This document shows positions 8,729 to 16,673 of a stretch of 64,000 nt of DNA, piece by piece. A program made the position numbers and the translations under genes. This stretch comes from Chloroflexota bacterium (lineage in GTDB: Bacteria; Chloroflexota; UBA11872), in the NCBI GenBank assembly GCA_026708035.1, contig JAPOVQ010000014.1:128826-192825 (forward strand), given 5' to 3'. The first letter of the stretch is position 1. Every line of letters begins with the position of its first letter. The notes below the pieces were generated by a model that saw only the letters and a program-made list of their open reading frames with translations, made no database searches and had not been told where the DNA came from.

Positions 8729-9832
8729 TTAGGCCGGGCGTCCGCGGGCGGCGGGTGGCGCGAAGGCTGCGCCGGGTTGCCGTCGCGGCGCCACGCCCGC
8801 GCGCAGGAAGGCCAGCACGTCGCCGTCGAGCTGGACCCGCGCGCGCGTTCCCGGCGGGGGCAGGAATGTCGGTCCCGCGCGGCACTCCACCGTCAACCCG
8901 GAGTCAAAGCGCACCCGCACCAACTGGTCGTGCCCAAAGAAGCGGCGCGATTCAATCACGCCCTGGCCGCTGGGATCCTCGGAGATTTGCAGCGCCTCCG
9001 GTCGCACGTAGAGGTCGACCGTTCCAATCATGGGCTCGGGAATCGTCACCGTGCCGAGGTCGCACACCACGGCGCGACCAACGCCCGCGGCCTCGATCAC
9101 GTTGAACTGGCCGATAAAGTCGGCCACGGCCCGACTGACGGGCTGGCGATATATCTCGTGCGGCGGCGCGATCTGCAGCACGCGGCCGTCAATCATCACG
9201 GCCACCCGGTCGGCCAAGCTCAGGGCTTCTTCTTGATCGTGGGTCACGAACACGGCGGTCGTGCCGGACTCACGCAGCACGCGGCGCACGTCATTCCGCA
9301 GGTCGTTGCGCAGCGCCGCGTCGAGGTTCGAGAACGGCTCGTCCAGCAGCACCACGCGGGGATTGGGCGCCAGCGCGCGGGCCAAGGCCACGCGCTGCTG
9401 CTGCCCGCCGGACAGCTCATACGGCATGCGCGACGCCAGCGCCGAGAGGCCCACAAGGTCCAGCGTCTCGGCAACCCTGGCGGCACGCCCATTCCGCCGC
9501 GACAAGCCGAACCCCACGTTCGCCTGCACGTCTAGGTGCGGAAACAACGCATAGTCCTGAAACACCAGGCCAACCCGCCTGCGCTCCGGAGGCACGCTCA
9601 CGTCGGGTCCCTGCACAGCCGAGCCGCCCAGCACGATCGTCCCGGCGTCTGGCTGATCCAGGCCCGCGATGAGTCGCAGCGTCGTCGTCTTGCCGCAACC
9701 GCTCGGTCCCAGCAGCGCCAGGATGGATCCGGCCCTGACGTGGAAGGTCGCGTCGTCCACGGCCGTGGCCGCGCCAAAGCTCTTGCTCAGGCCCTCGCAG
9801 TGCAGCGCGATCGGCGGCGCTTCGGGCATCAT
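8729..9832 (-). CDS. ABC transporter ATP-binding protein, Fe3+/polyamine/sulfate type
   Basis: This 367-residue ATPase has Walker A GPSGCGKTT (residue about 42), Q-loop VFQDYALFPHL, signature [15 protein letters not shown], Walker B VVLLDEPFSNLD and the H-loop His in FVTHDQEEAL. A TOBE-type C-terminal extension follows (VRPEALQISEDPSGQGVIESRRFFGHDQLVRV). The closest familiar groups are FbpC/PotA/CysA. No permease or binding protein gene is next to it, so it is an orphan ATPase, or its partners are elsewhere. It shares strand and neighbourhood with the DtxR-type regulator, and a 31-bp inverted repeat sits just before its start. Confidence 0.92.
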   Translation of the reverse strand: MMPEAPPIALHCEGLSKSFGAATAVDDATFHVRAGSILALLGPSGCGKTTTLRLIAGLDQPDAGTIVLGGSAVQGPDVSVPPERRRVGLVFQDYALFPHLDVQANVGFGLSRRNGRAARVAETLDLVGLSALASRMPYELSGGQQQRVALARALAPNPRVVLLDEPFSNLDAALRNDLRNDVRRVLRESGTTAVFVTHDQEEALSLADRVAVMIDGRVLQIAPPHEIYRQPVSRAVADFIGQFNVIEAAGVGRAVVCDLGTVTIPEPMIGTVDLYVRPEALQISEDPSGQGVIESRRFFGHDQLVRVRFDSGLTVECRAGPTFLPPPGTRARVQLDGDVLAFLRAGVAPRRQPGAAFAPPAARGRPA

Positions 9833-9852
9833 CCGCGCATCCTAACGCGCAA

Positions 9853-9883
9853 GCCTTGGCTAATGCCGAATATTAGCTAAGGC
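9853..9883. promoter_or_regulatory. Inverted repeat, candidate DtxR-family operator before the ABC ATPase
   Basis: The arms GCCTTGGCTAAT and ATTAGCTAAGGC (12 bases, one mismatch) flank a 7-base centre, GCCGAAT. The site lies 20 bp upstream of the ATPase start at 9832. It is AT-rich in its core and has no T-run, so an operator is more likely than a terminator. The TTAGCTAA-like half-sites recall DtxR/IdeR/MntR boxes. Control by the neighbouring regulator is inference. Confidence 0.5.
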
Positions 9884-9897
9884 GAACCGCGGTCTTC

Positions 9898-11013
9898 CTA
9901 GCCGTGCGGCACCAGGGCGCTGCGCGTGATTCGACCGGAGTCCTGCTGCGCGAAGGCTTCGTTGATGTCGGCCAGCGGGAAGTGATGCGACAGCACCCGG
10001 TCGAACGGCAAGCGCGACACGTTGTCCTTCAGAAAATCCAGGGCATGCCGCAGGTCCTGCGACGTGTAGTGCGCCACGCCGATGATCGAGATGCTCCGGA
10101 AGACGATCCACGACGGATCGAATTCGGTATGCCAGCCGACGTTGATGTTGCCGATCTCCAGGTATCGCCCACCCGGCGCTGTCATCTGCAGGCCCTCGGG
10201 GACCACCCCGGGATGCCCCACCAGCTCCAGCGTCACGTCGGCGCCCAGCCCATCGGTGAGCTCGCGCACGCGGTCCACGCGCTGCTCGGGAGTCTCGAAC
10301 TCGCGCATGTCCACGATCTCGTCCGCGCCGAAGGATCGGATCAGGTCGATGCGCTCATCCACGCCGTCGATCGCGATGACCTTGGAGGCCCCGTGCGCCT
10401 TGGCCACGGCGGCCGCGTAGACGCCCAGTCCGCCGGCGCCCTGGATGGCCACCGTCTCATTGAAGGTCAGGCCGGCGCGGCGCAGACCGGAAATCACCTG
10501 CACCAACGCGCAGTTGAGTCCGGCCACCATGTCGTCGGTGAGGTGGTCCGGCACTTTGTACATCGTGTGGTTGGGGTGCAGGTAGTAGTACTGTGCAAAC
10601 GTGCCTCGGAAGTGCGGCCACTCTTCCAGCCCACCCTGGCGATCATGCTGACGCGTGGGACAAGCATAGGTATGACCCTTGAGGCAGGTGGGGCACTGTA
10701 GGTCGGGATAGAGGTATGAGAAGAGAACGCGGTCCCCTTCCTGGAGCGGCTCGCCCACTGAGTCGGTCGTCACGCCCGCGCCCAGGCGGTGGATCCCACC
10801 GGTGCCTTCGTGCCCCAAGCATGCCGGCATCGGCCGGCCCATCTTGACCATGTCCATCTCGCCGCGCCAGTAGTGCATGTCCGATCCGCAAATGTTCGCG
10901 AGGCTCATCTTGACCACCGCGGCGCCCGGCTCGGGGTCCGGAATTGGAAACTCGCGCAACTCGAAGGGCTTGCGAAAACCCAAGAACGCGGCGGCCACGC
11001 CTTTCTCGGCCAT
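9898..11013 (-). CDS. Zinc-dependent medium-chain alcohol/polyol dehydrogenase
   Basis: The product is 371 residues from the ATG at 11013, which has GGAGG ten bases upstream; the in-frame GTG at 11022 is too close to that site. The catalytic zinc site is visible as NICGSDMHYW (Cys) and LGHEGTG (His-Glu). The structural-zinc loop is degenerate (DLQCPTCLKGHTYAC), with Asp in place of the first Cys. The Rossmann motif GAGGLGVYAAAVAK is followed by an acidic residue (AIDG), indicating NAD preference. GroES-like and nucleotide-binding domains are complete. The substrate is unknown, but sugar-alcohol or threonine-type dehydrogenases are the nearest families. It is divergent from the SLC13 permease. 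Confidence 0.9.
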   Translation of the reverse strand: MAEKGVAAAFLGFRKPFELREFPIPDPEPGAAVVKMSLANICGSDMHYWRGEMDMVKMGRPMPACLGHEGTGGIHRLGAGVTTDSVGEPLQEGDRVLFSYLYPDLQCPTCLKGHTYACPTRQHDRQGGLEEWPHFRGTFAQYYYLHPNHTMYKVPDHLTDDMVAGLNCALVQVISGLRRAGLTFNETVAIQGAGGLGVYAAAVAKAHGASKVIAIDGVDERIDLIRSFGADEIVDMREFETPEQRVDRVRELTDGLGADVTLELVGHPGVVPEGLQMTAPGGRYLEIGNINVGWHTEFDPSWIVFRSISIIGVAHYTSQDLRHALDFLKDNVSRLPFDRVLSHHFPLADINEAFAQQDSGRITRSALVPHG

Positions 11014-11105
11014 TGCCTTCACTCCTCCCGGTCACGGCGGCGGTTCGCGATGCGCGGGCTTTAGCCTATCCCATTCCCTGACCGCGGCATGACGACAGAG
11101 GCGAC

Positions 11106-12881
11106 ATGACGACCGACGCCTGGATCCTCATCGGCGTGCTGGGCGGCGCCCTGGTGCTCTTTGCCAGCGAACGCGTGCGCCCCGACCTGGTCGGCGTGCT
11201 GGCCTTGCTGGCGGTGGCCTTCGCCGGCCTCGTCACGCCGGACCGGGTGTTTAGCGGGTTCGGCAGTCCCGCCGTGATCACGGTGGCGGGAATGTTTGTC
11301 CTGAGCGCGGGTCTCGTCGAGGCCCGGGTGCCGGCCGCGATCGCCGCAGGCATTTCGCGCCTAGGTGGCGGCCTGCGCCTGCGCATGGCGCTGCTGGTGC
11401 TGATCGTGGGCGTGATGTCGGCCGTGATGAACAACATCGCCGCCACTGTGATCCTGATCCCCGCGGCAACGACCCTCGCGCTCGGCGCGAAGACCTTCCC
11501 CTCCAAGCTGCTTATCCCAGTTTCGTTCGGCTCCCTGCTCGGCGGGCTGGTCACCTTGATTGGCACGCCGCCGAACCTGCTTGTCAGCGAGGCGCTCGCG
11601 CGGGCCGGCGAGACGCCGTTCGGCATGTTCGACTACGCGCCGACCGGCCTGGCCGTCATGGCGGTCGGGCTGCTCTACCTGCTGCTCGCCGGGCCGCGGC
11701 TCATCCCCGCGCGCGAGGGCGCAGACGTCGATCAAGAGATCCAACAGCGACGCGACTTCATGGTCGAGCTCGAGGTGCCGGGCGATTCGGACCTCGCCGG
11801 GCGCACGCTGTCGCAGCTGCGCTGGCGGCCTCGTTTCAGTATCGCCGTGGTCGAGATCACCCATCTCGGCGTCCGCAACAGGTTTCCGGGACCGTCCGAC
11901 GCCATCTATGCCGGCGACCGGCTGATCGTGGAGGGTGAGCTCGAAGCTGTCACCCGCTTTGCCCAATCCGAGCGTTTGCGATTCGCCGGTGAACATTCCG
12001 CAGCTTCTCGCGACGACGCGAGCGATGGGATGGCCGTGGTCGAGCTCGTCGCCGGGCCGGCCTTCAGGTTTGCGCACCAAACGGTCGTCCAGATGAACTT
12101 CAGGAGACGCTATGGCGGCGTGGTGCTGGGGATTTGGCGCCAGGGCCAGCGATTGGGACGCCCGATCCGCGATGTGCAAATCAGGCCGGGCGACGTGCTG
12201 GTGGTCCGAGTCCCCATCGATCGAGTCGACACCTTCGCTCGCTCTCGCGAGTTCATCCTGATCGGTCGTCGACCGGGAAGGCCGGCCGTTCGACCGCACA
12301 TGGCCGTTGCCGTGCTCATTCTCGGGGCCGTCGTTGGGCTGGCCGCCGCGGGCATCGCGCCCATTGCCGTCACGGCCGCCGCCGGCATCATCTTGATGCT
12401 GCTCTTCCGCGTGCTGCCCTACCAGCGTCTCTACACGGCCGTCGATTGGCGCACGATCGTGCTCATCGGCACGCTCATTCCGCTGGGCGACGCCATCACG
12501 TCCACCGGGCTCGCCGATCTCGCGGCGCAGTTCGCCGAGGAATATGTGAGCCCCATTGGGCCGCTGGCCGTGCTCGCCGGGCTATTCGTCGCCACCGCCC
12601 TGCTGACGCAGCTGATGTCCAACGCGGCCGCCGTCGTGCTCATTGCCCCCGTGGCGCTCGAGATCGCCGCCGGCGCGGGCATCGCCCCGCAACCGGCCCT
12701 CATGATGGTGGCCATCTCGGCCTCGACGGCCTTTCTCACGCCCATCGGCCACCAGGCCAACCTGCTCGTCTATAACGCCGGCGGCTACCGCTTCGTCGAC
12801 TTCCTGAAGGTGGGCGCGCCGCTGACGCTGCTGATCCTCGTCACGTCGCTCATCGTCGTGCCGATCGTGTGGCCGGTCTAA
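11106..12881 (+). CDS. SLC13/DASS-family anion permease with two TrkA-C (RCK-C) domains
   Basis: This 591-residue protein begins MTTDAWILIGVLGGALVLFASERVRPD and has about 12 transmembrane segments in two halves: residues 1-200 and about 395-590. The central region, residues about 215-375, holds two soluble TrkA-C modules (DLAGRTLSQLRWRPRFSIAVVEI and GVVLGIWRQGQRLGRP). This is the usual layout of SLC13/ArsB-superfamily permeases for sulfate, dicarboxylates or similar anions. The FGSLLGGLVTLIGTPPNLL and SASTAFLTPIGHQANLL motifs are the paired SNT-like substrate/Na+ site hairpins. The transported anion is not identifiable. A GAGG sits just before the ATG. It is monocistronic, convergent with the amine oxidase gene. 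Confidence 0.93.
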   Translation: MTTDAWILIGVLGGALVLFASERVRPDLVGVLALLAVAFAGLVTPDRVFSGFGSPAVITVAGMFVLSAGLVEARVPAAIAAGISRLGGGLRLRMALLVLIVGVMSAVMNNIAATVILIPAATTLALGAKTFPSKLLIPVSFGSLLGGLVTLIGTPPNLLVSEALARAGETPFGMFDYAPTGLAVMAVGLLYLLLAGPRLIPAREGADVDQEIQQRRDFMVELEVPGDSDLAGRTLSQLRWRPRFSIAVVEITHLGVRNRFPGPSDAIYAGDRLIVEGELEAVTRFAQSERLRFAGEHSAASRDDASDGMAVVELVAGPAFRFAHQTVVQMNFRRRYGGVVLGIWRQGQRLGRPIRDVQIRPGDVLVVRVPIDRVDTFARSREFILIGRRPGRPAVRPHMAVAVLILGAVVGLAAAGIAPIAVTAAAGIILMLLFRVLPYQRLYTAVDWRTIVLIGTLIPLGDAITSTGLADLAAQFAEEYVSPIGPLAVLAGLFVATALLTQLMSNAAAVVLIAPVALEIAAGAGIAPQPALMMVAISASTAFLTPIGHQANLLVYNAGGYRFVDFLKVGAPLTLLILVTSLIVVPIVWPV

Positions 12882-12884
12882 CGG

Positions 12885-14033
12885 CTATTGGGGCGTACCG
12901 TTCTCGAAGCGGTCCAGGCGGAACATCTCAATGTCGTGCCGGGATTTGCCGTCCAGCGCCAGCTCAGCCGCAATCTCGCCAACCACCGACGCGAATTTGA
13001 ACCCGTGTCCCGAACACGCCGACACCAACGTCACGTTCGGGTGTCGCGGGTGGGCATCCATGATGAAGTGGCCGTCCGGCGTGCTGGTGAACATGCAGGT
13101 CATCAGCTCCAGCGCGCGGCCGTTGGCGCCTGGAAAGTATGGAGCCAGGCACGTGCGTAACAGCGACTCGTCCGCGTCGTCCGTCGTCCGCGTGAGCTCA
13201 GCTGGCGTGACCGCGGTCTGCAGATGGAACATGCGCCCGAGCTTGAGCCCGGGCGGACCGTATCGAGGCAGGCCGTAGAAATACTCCTCGTCGCCCGGCG
13301 GTTGCAGCAGCCACACCGGCAGACGGTCCGGCTCGCAAATCGCCGGGTCGTCCGGCTCAAACCATCCGACCACCTGGCGTGTGACTTCCAGCGGCAGGTT
13401 CAGGTCCGCCAGCAATTCCGCCATCCACGCTCCGGCTGTGAACACGAGGCGCTCGGCTCGGTAAGCGCCGTGTTCCGTCTGAACCTCGACGCCGTCGGTG
13501 GTTGCCTTCCAGCCGGTGATGGCCTCCTGCGTCCGCACTTCCGCCCCGTGCGAGCGAGCCGCAGCCGCGTGCGCCAGAATCGCCCGCTCCGGGAGCAAGA
13601 ACCCAGCCGACGGATCGTGCACGCCGATCATGTCCTCTGAGAGTCGAATGGCGGGATACCGGTGCTGTACCTCGGAGGCATCGAGCACCTCGTGCGCCAG
13701 TCCGAACCGTTCGGCGGCCAACAGCGCGCCGCGCACCACCAGCGCATCGGGGCGCCCCATCGACAATCCGCCTGAGTGGATAAACAGCGTCTCGCCGCTG
13801 ATTTCCTCGAGCTCGCGCCACAGCGTCTGGGCCCGCTGCACCAGCGGCACGTACCCGGGCGCGTTGTAATACGCGTGCCGCATGATGCGCGTGTAGCCGT
13901 GGGAGCTGCCCTGGTCGTGCGCCAGGTCGAACTGCTCCAGCGCCAGGACGCGCACGCCCCGTTGCGCCAGGTGGAAGGCCGTGGCGCTGCCCATGGCGCC
14001 CACGCCGACTACGATGACATCCCAATCAGACAC
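12885..14033 (-). CDS. Monomeric sarcosine oxidase/N-methyltryptophan oxidase-like flavoenzyme
   Basis: This FAD-dependent oxidase has the dinucleotide-binding motif VIVVGVGAMGSATAFHLAQRG at its N-terminus and ALEQFDLAHDQGSSHGYTRIMRHAYY after it, both diagnostic of the MSOX/SolA/MTOX family. The motif CMFTSTPDGHFIMD near residue 310 carries the Cys that covalently binds FAD in characterised members. Its likely reaction is oxidative demethylation or deamination of a secondary amino acid, giving H2O2. The GTG at 14033 is chosen because GGAGG lies ten bases upstream; a longer in-frame GTG at 14057 lacks a site. It ends 3 bp from the SLC13 stop, in convergent orientation. Confidence 0.9.
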   Translation of the reverse strand: MSDWDVIVVGVGAMGSATAFHLAQRGVRVLALEQFDLAHDQGSSHGYTRIMRHAYYNAPGYVPLVQRAQTLWRELEEISGETLFIHSGGLSMGRPDALVVRGALLAAERFGLAHEVLDASEVQHRYPAIRLSEDMIGVHDPSAGFLLPERAILAHAAAARSHGAEVRTQEAITGWKATTDGVEVQTEHGAYRAERLVFTAGAWMAELLADLNLPLEVTRQVVGWFEPDDPAICEPDRLPVWLLQPPGDEEYFYGLPRYGPPGLKLGRMFHLQTAVTPAELTRTTDDADESLLRTCLAPYFPGANGRALELMTCMFTSTPDGHFIMDAHPRHPNVTLVSACSGHGFKFASVVGEIAAELALDGKSRHDIEMFRLDRFENGTPQ

Positions 14034-14089
14034 GCGGGCAATGCCTCCAGCGCTCACAATCCGCCCGCATTGTGCGAAAGGCCCGGCGT

Positions 14090-14974
14090 ATGAGCCACCC
14101 GCTGCGAATCGTGCTGCTGGGCACCGGAACTCCCGATCCGCGACCGCATCGCGGCGGGTCGTCCACCTACGTCGGCGTGGGTGATGCCGGCGTCGTCTTC
14201 GATCTGGGACCCGGGGCGACTCGGAATCTCGCGGCCGCGGGCATCGACCTCGCCACGATTGGCCATGTGTTCTTCACCCACCTGCACTTCGACCACTCCA
14301 CCGACTACCCGCACTTCGCGCTGTCGCGTTGGGACCAGGGCGCCGGACGCGGCGACGACCTCAACGTCTACGGGCCGCGGCCGCTGGAGCGCATGACGGA
14401 GCGCCTGTTCGGCCACGACGGCGCCTTTGGTCCTGATCTCGTCGCGCGCATCAACCACCCCATGAGCTTGCAGGCCTACCGCAACCGCGGCGGTGTGATG
14501 CCCCGCCGGCGCCCGCGCATTGCGGTTCAGGAACTCGAGGTGGGAGACACGGTCTCAGCCGATGGATGGACGGTTCGCGTGGGGCACGCCCAGCACGCGC
14601 AGCCCTATCTCACGTCGCTGGCCTACCGGCTCGACACCGCGGGGGGCTCGGTGGTGATCTCCGGGGACACGCGCCCATTGCCGGAGATTGTCGAGTTGGC
14701 GCGCGGGGCGCACACCCTGGTCCACATGGCCATGGAGGTCGACGCCGCGCGCGAACGCTGGCCAGACATTTACGCCGCCTGCACCACGGCCCGCGGCGCA
14801 GGCGAGATTGCCGCCGCCGCAGGCGTCCAGCGATTGGTGTTGGTGCACGTCATGACCGAAGCCGATGATCCGTCATATATGAACGCGATGATTGCCGAGG
14901 CGCGCGCAGTCTTCAACGGCTGTGTCATCGGCGGCGCCGACGGTCTGGTGCTGGCCTTTCCCGAGCTCGACTAA
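14090..14974 (+). CDS. MBL-fold metallohydrolase (RNase Z/arylsulfatase-like)
   Basis: The 294-residue protein begins MSHPLRIVLLGTGTPDPRPHRGGSSTYV, typical of the RNase Z/AtsA branch of metallo-beta-lactamases. The metal site is THLHFDHSTD (HxHxDH) near residue 70, with a second-shell His in VVISGDTRPL and a final His at VLVHVMTE. It therefore binds two metals and hydrolyses an ester or phosphodiester bond. The length is a little short for tRNase Z and lacks the flexible arm, so an arylsulfatase/lactonase-like role is as likely. Start: ATG at 14090 rather than the GTG at 14072. Its last four bases overlap the stop of the opposing kinase gene. Confidence 0.9.
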   Translation: MSHPLRIVLLGTGTPDPRPHRGGSSTYVGVGDAGVVFDLGPGATRNLAAAGIDLATIGHVFFTHLHFDHSTDYPHFALSRWDQGAGRGDDLNVYGPRPLERMTERLFGHDGAFGPDLVARINHPMSLQAYRNRGGVMPRRRPRIAVQELEVGDTVSADGWTVRVGHAQHAQPYLTSLAYRLDTAGGSVVISGDTRPLPEIVELARGAHTLVHMAMEVDAARERWPDIYAACTTARGAGEIAAAAGVQRLVLVHVMTEADDPSYMNAMIAEARAVFNGCVIGGADGLVLAFPELD

Positions 14975-15582
14975 CGCGCGCCGACGACTGCTTCAATGAG
15001 CCGCTCGGGCAGCGTGTCCCATGGGCGCGGCTCCACGACCGCGAGCCCTTGGCGCGAGGCCTCCGCGGCAAGCCACTGGCCGAACATCCACTTGGCCTTG
15101 GCCTCGGCTTGAAGCTCGTCTTGGCCTCGGCCCACCGCCCTGGTTCCGTGATGAGACGCCAGCGCGATTCGAAGCGATGATTCATCGGGCTCCACGATGA
15201 ACGCCGCCCGAATCCAGGCCGCGCGTTCGAGCATTGGTGGGCGAGCAAGCAGCGACGGCAAGATGCCGTCGCCCTCGATCACGATGGGCACTTGCTGGTC
15301 GACGTGGTTCTCCACAATCGCCTCCAGCGCGGCGGACATGACGTAGCCGACATCGATCAGAGCGGCGCACTGCTCCTCCGGCGTGCTTTTTCGAAAGTCT
15401 GGCTGCCTGTCGGCATACAGCGCCTTCGTTCCGCTGGGCAACGTGACATCAGCCCGTTGGAACGCGAGTCGCAGGTCATCGACCATCAACCACGGCACGC
15501 CGAGTGCCCGGCCCAAGCGCTCCGCCGCGGTCGTCTTTCCGGCTGCCGAATGCCCCCCGATAAGCAGTACGAGCCAGTCCAC
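14971..15582 (-). CDS. P-loop NTPase, small-molecule kinase-like (AAA/zeta-type)
   Basis: The 203-residue product opens MDWLVLLIGGHSAAGKTTAAERLGRALG, a Walker A typical of 2-phosphoglycerate kinase, zeta toxin and nucleoside-kinase-like proteins. VIEGDGILP near residue 100 is a likely second motif. No antitoxin-like gene is adjacent, so a toxin role is not supported. A metabolite kinase is the conservative reading, with unknown substrate. The start is a GTG at 15582. The gene follows ppk2 on the same strand after 33 bp, so the two may share a transcript. Confidence 0.75.
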   Translation of the reverse strand: MDWLVLLIGGHSAAGKTTAAERLGRALGVPWLMVDDLRLAFQRADVTLPSGTKALYADRQPDFRKSTPEEQCAALIDVGYVMSAALEAIVENHVDQQVPIVIEGDGILPSLLARPPMLERAAWIRAAFIVEPDESSLRIALASHHGTRAVGRGQDELQAEAKAKWMFGQWLAAEASRQGLAVVEPRPWDTLPERLIEAVVGAR

Positions 15583-15615
15583 CGCGCTCCGCCCGCTAGG
15601 AAACCCAGGCGCGAG

Positions 15616-16509
15616 CTACCAGACTTCGTCCCTGGCGTAGAGCGACTTTGCCGGCCCGATCAGCTTGGGATCGGGCTTCGGTACGCGCCGCTCGACGTCG
15701 GGGTCGTACTCCAAGCTCCGCAGCACGAAGCGCATGCAGTTCAGCCGGGCGCGTCTCTTGTCGTCCGACTTCACGACCACCCACGGCGAGGCCTTCGTGT
15801 CGGTGCCCGCGAACATCACCTTCTTGGCCTCCGTGAACTCGTCCCACAGCGGCAGCGACCGCATGTCCACGGGGCTCAGCTTCCACTGCTTGAGGCTGTC
15901 TTGGGCGCGAGACATGACGCGCCGCAATTGCTCCTCCTGGCTCACCGAGAACCAGAATTTGTACAGGCGCAGGCCCTCGTTGATCAGCATTTGCTCGAAA
16001 AGGACGGTATCGCGAAGGAAGCGCACAGTTTCGGCCGGCGAGCAGAAGCCCATCACCGGCTCGACCACCGCCCGGTTGTACCAGGAGCGGTCGAAGAACA
16101 CGATCTCACCCTCCGAGGGAAGGTGCTGCACGTAACGCTGGAAGTACCACTGGCCGCGCTCCCGCTCGGATGGGGCCGGCAGCGCAACGACCGTGGCGCC
16201 ACGGGGGTTGAGGTGCTCCATGAAACGCTTGATGGTTCCGCCCTTGCCGGCAGCGTCCCGCCCCTCGAATAGCAGCACGACGCGCTGCCCGGTGTCCTTG
16301 ACCCACTTCTGCATCTTCAGCAGTTCGACCTGCAGCGCGGCCTTCCGACGTTCGTACGCGCGCCGGCCCATCTTGGTGTCGTAGGGATAGGAGTCGCTGA
16401 TGATCTCGCGGCGCCCGGCGCGTTCCACCTTCCGCAGGATCTCCTTGGGAATCCCTTTCGTGGGAATCAGGAGACCGGAGTCGTCTCGTACGGCGGTTGC
16501 GGTTGCCAT
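15616..16509 (-). CDS. ppk2: Polyphosphate kinase 2 family protein
   Basis: This 297-residue PPK2 enzyme uses polyphosphate to phosphorylate nucleotides, usually GDP or ADP. The core shows Walker A FEGRDAAGKGGTIKRF (residue about 85), the conserved MEHLNPRGATVVALPAPSE segment, QRYVQHLPSEGEIVFFDRSWYNRAVVEPVMGF (Walker B plus lid) and the FWFSVSQEEQLRRV and DPLKQWKLSP-like (DSLKQWKLSPVD) motifs. The length fits a one-domain class I PPK2. AGGG precedes the ATG at 16509. Together with the complete phosphate regulon at 47-54 kb it points to active phosphate storage and recycling, though the two are 30 kb apart. Confidence 0.95.
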   Translation of the reverse strand: MATATAVRDDSGLLIPTKGIPKEILRKVERAGRREIISDSYPYDTKMGRRAYERRKAALQVELLKMQKWVKDTGQRVVLLFEGRDAAGKGGTIKRFMEHLNPRGATVVALPAPSERERGQWYFQRYVQHLPSEGEIVFFDRSWYNRAVVEPVMGFCSPAETVRFLRDTVLFEQMLINEGLRLYKFWFSVSQEEQLRRVMSRAQDSLKQWKLSPVDMRSLPLWDEFTEAKKVMFAGTDTKASPWVVVKSDDKRRARLNCMRFVLRSLEYDPDVERRVPKPDPKLIGPAKSLYARDEVW

Positions 16510-16553
16510 GGGAATACCCTATTTGCGCGTCTCGCACCCGTCAATTTCCGCTT

Positions 16554-16576
16554 CCAACCTTGACTATCAAGGTTGG
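16554..16576. repeat. Perfect 10-bp inverted repeat between transketolase and ppk2
   Basis: CCAACCTTGA and TCAAGGTTGG flank a CTA loop. It lies about 98 bp past the transketolase stop and 45 bp before the ppk2 start. No T-tract follows on either strand, so it is only a weak terminator candidate; it could also be a protein-binding site or an mRNA structure. Confidence 0.45.
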
Positions 16577-16673
16577 GCGGGGGCTGCGTCGCGCACCGCC
16601 GTGCTGGTCCCGACCGGTGACAGAGTGTCCCGTCGCACCGGCACTGGACCAGGCCGGCCTGGCCGGCCCGCGG

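Noticed and set aside
14971-15582. P-loop kinase as a zeta-type toxin
   Set aside because: No small antitoxin gene is adjacent, and the gene is grouped with ppk2 and metabolic genes.
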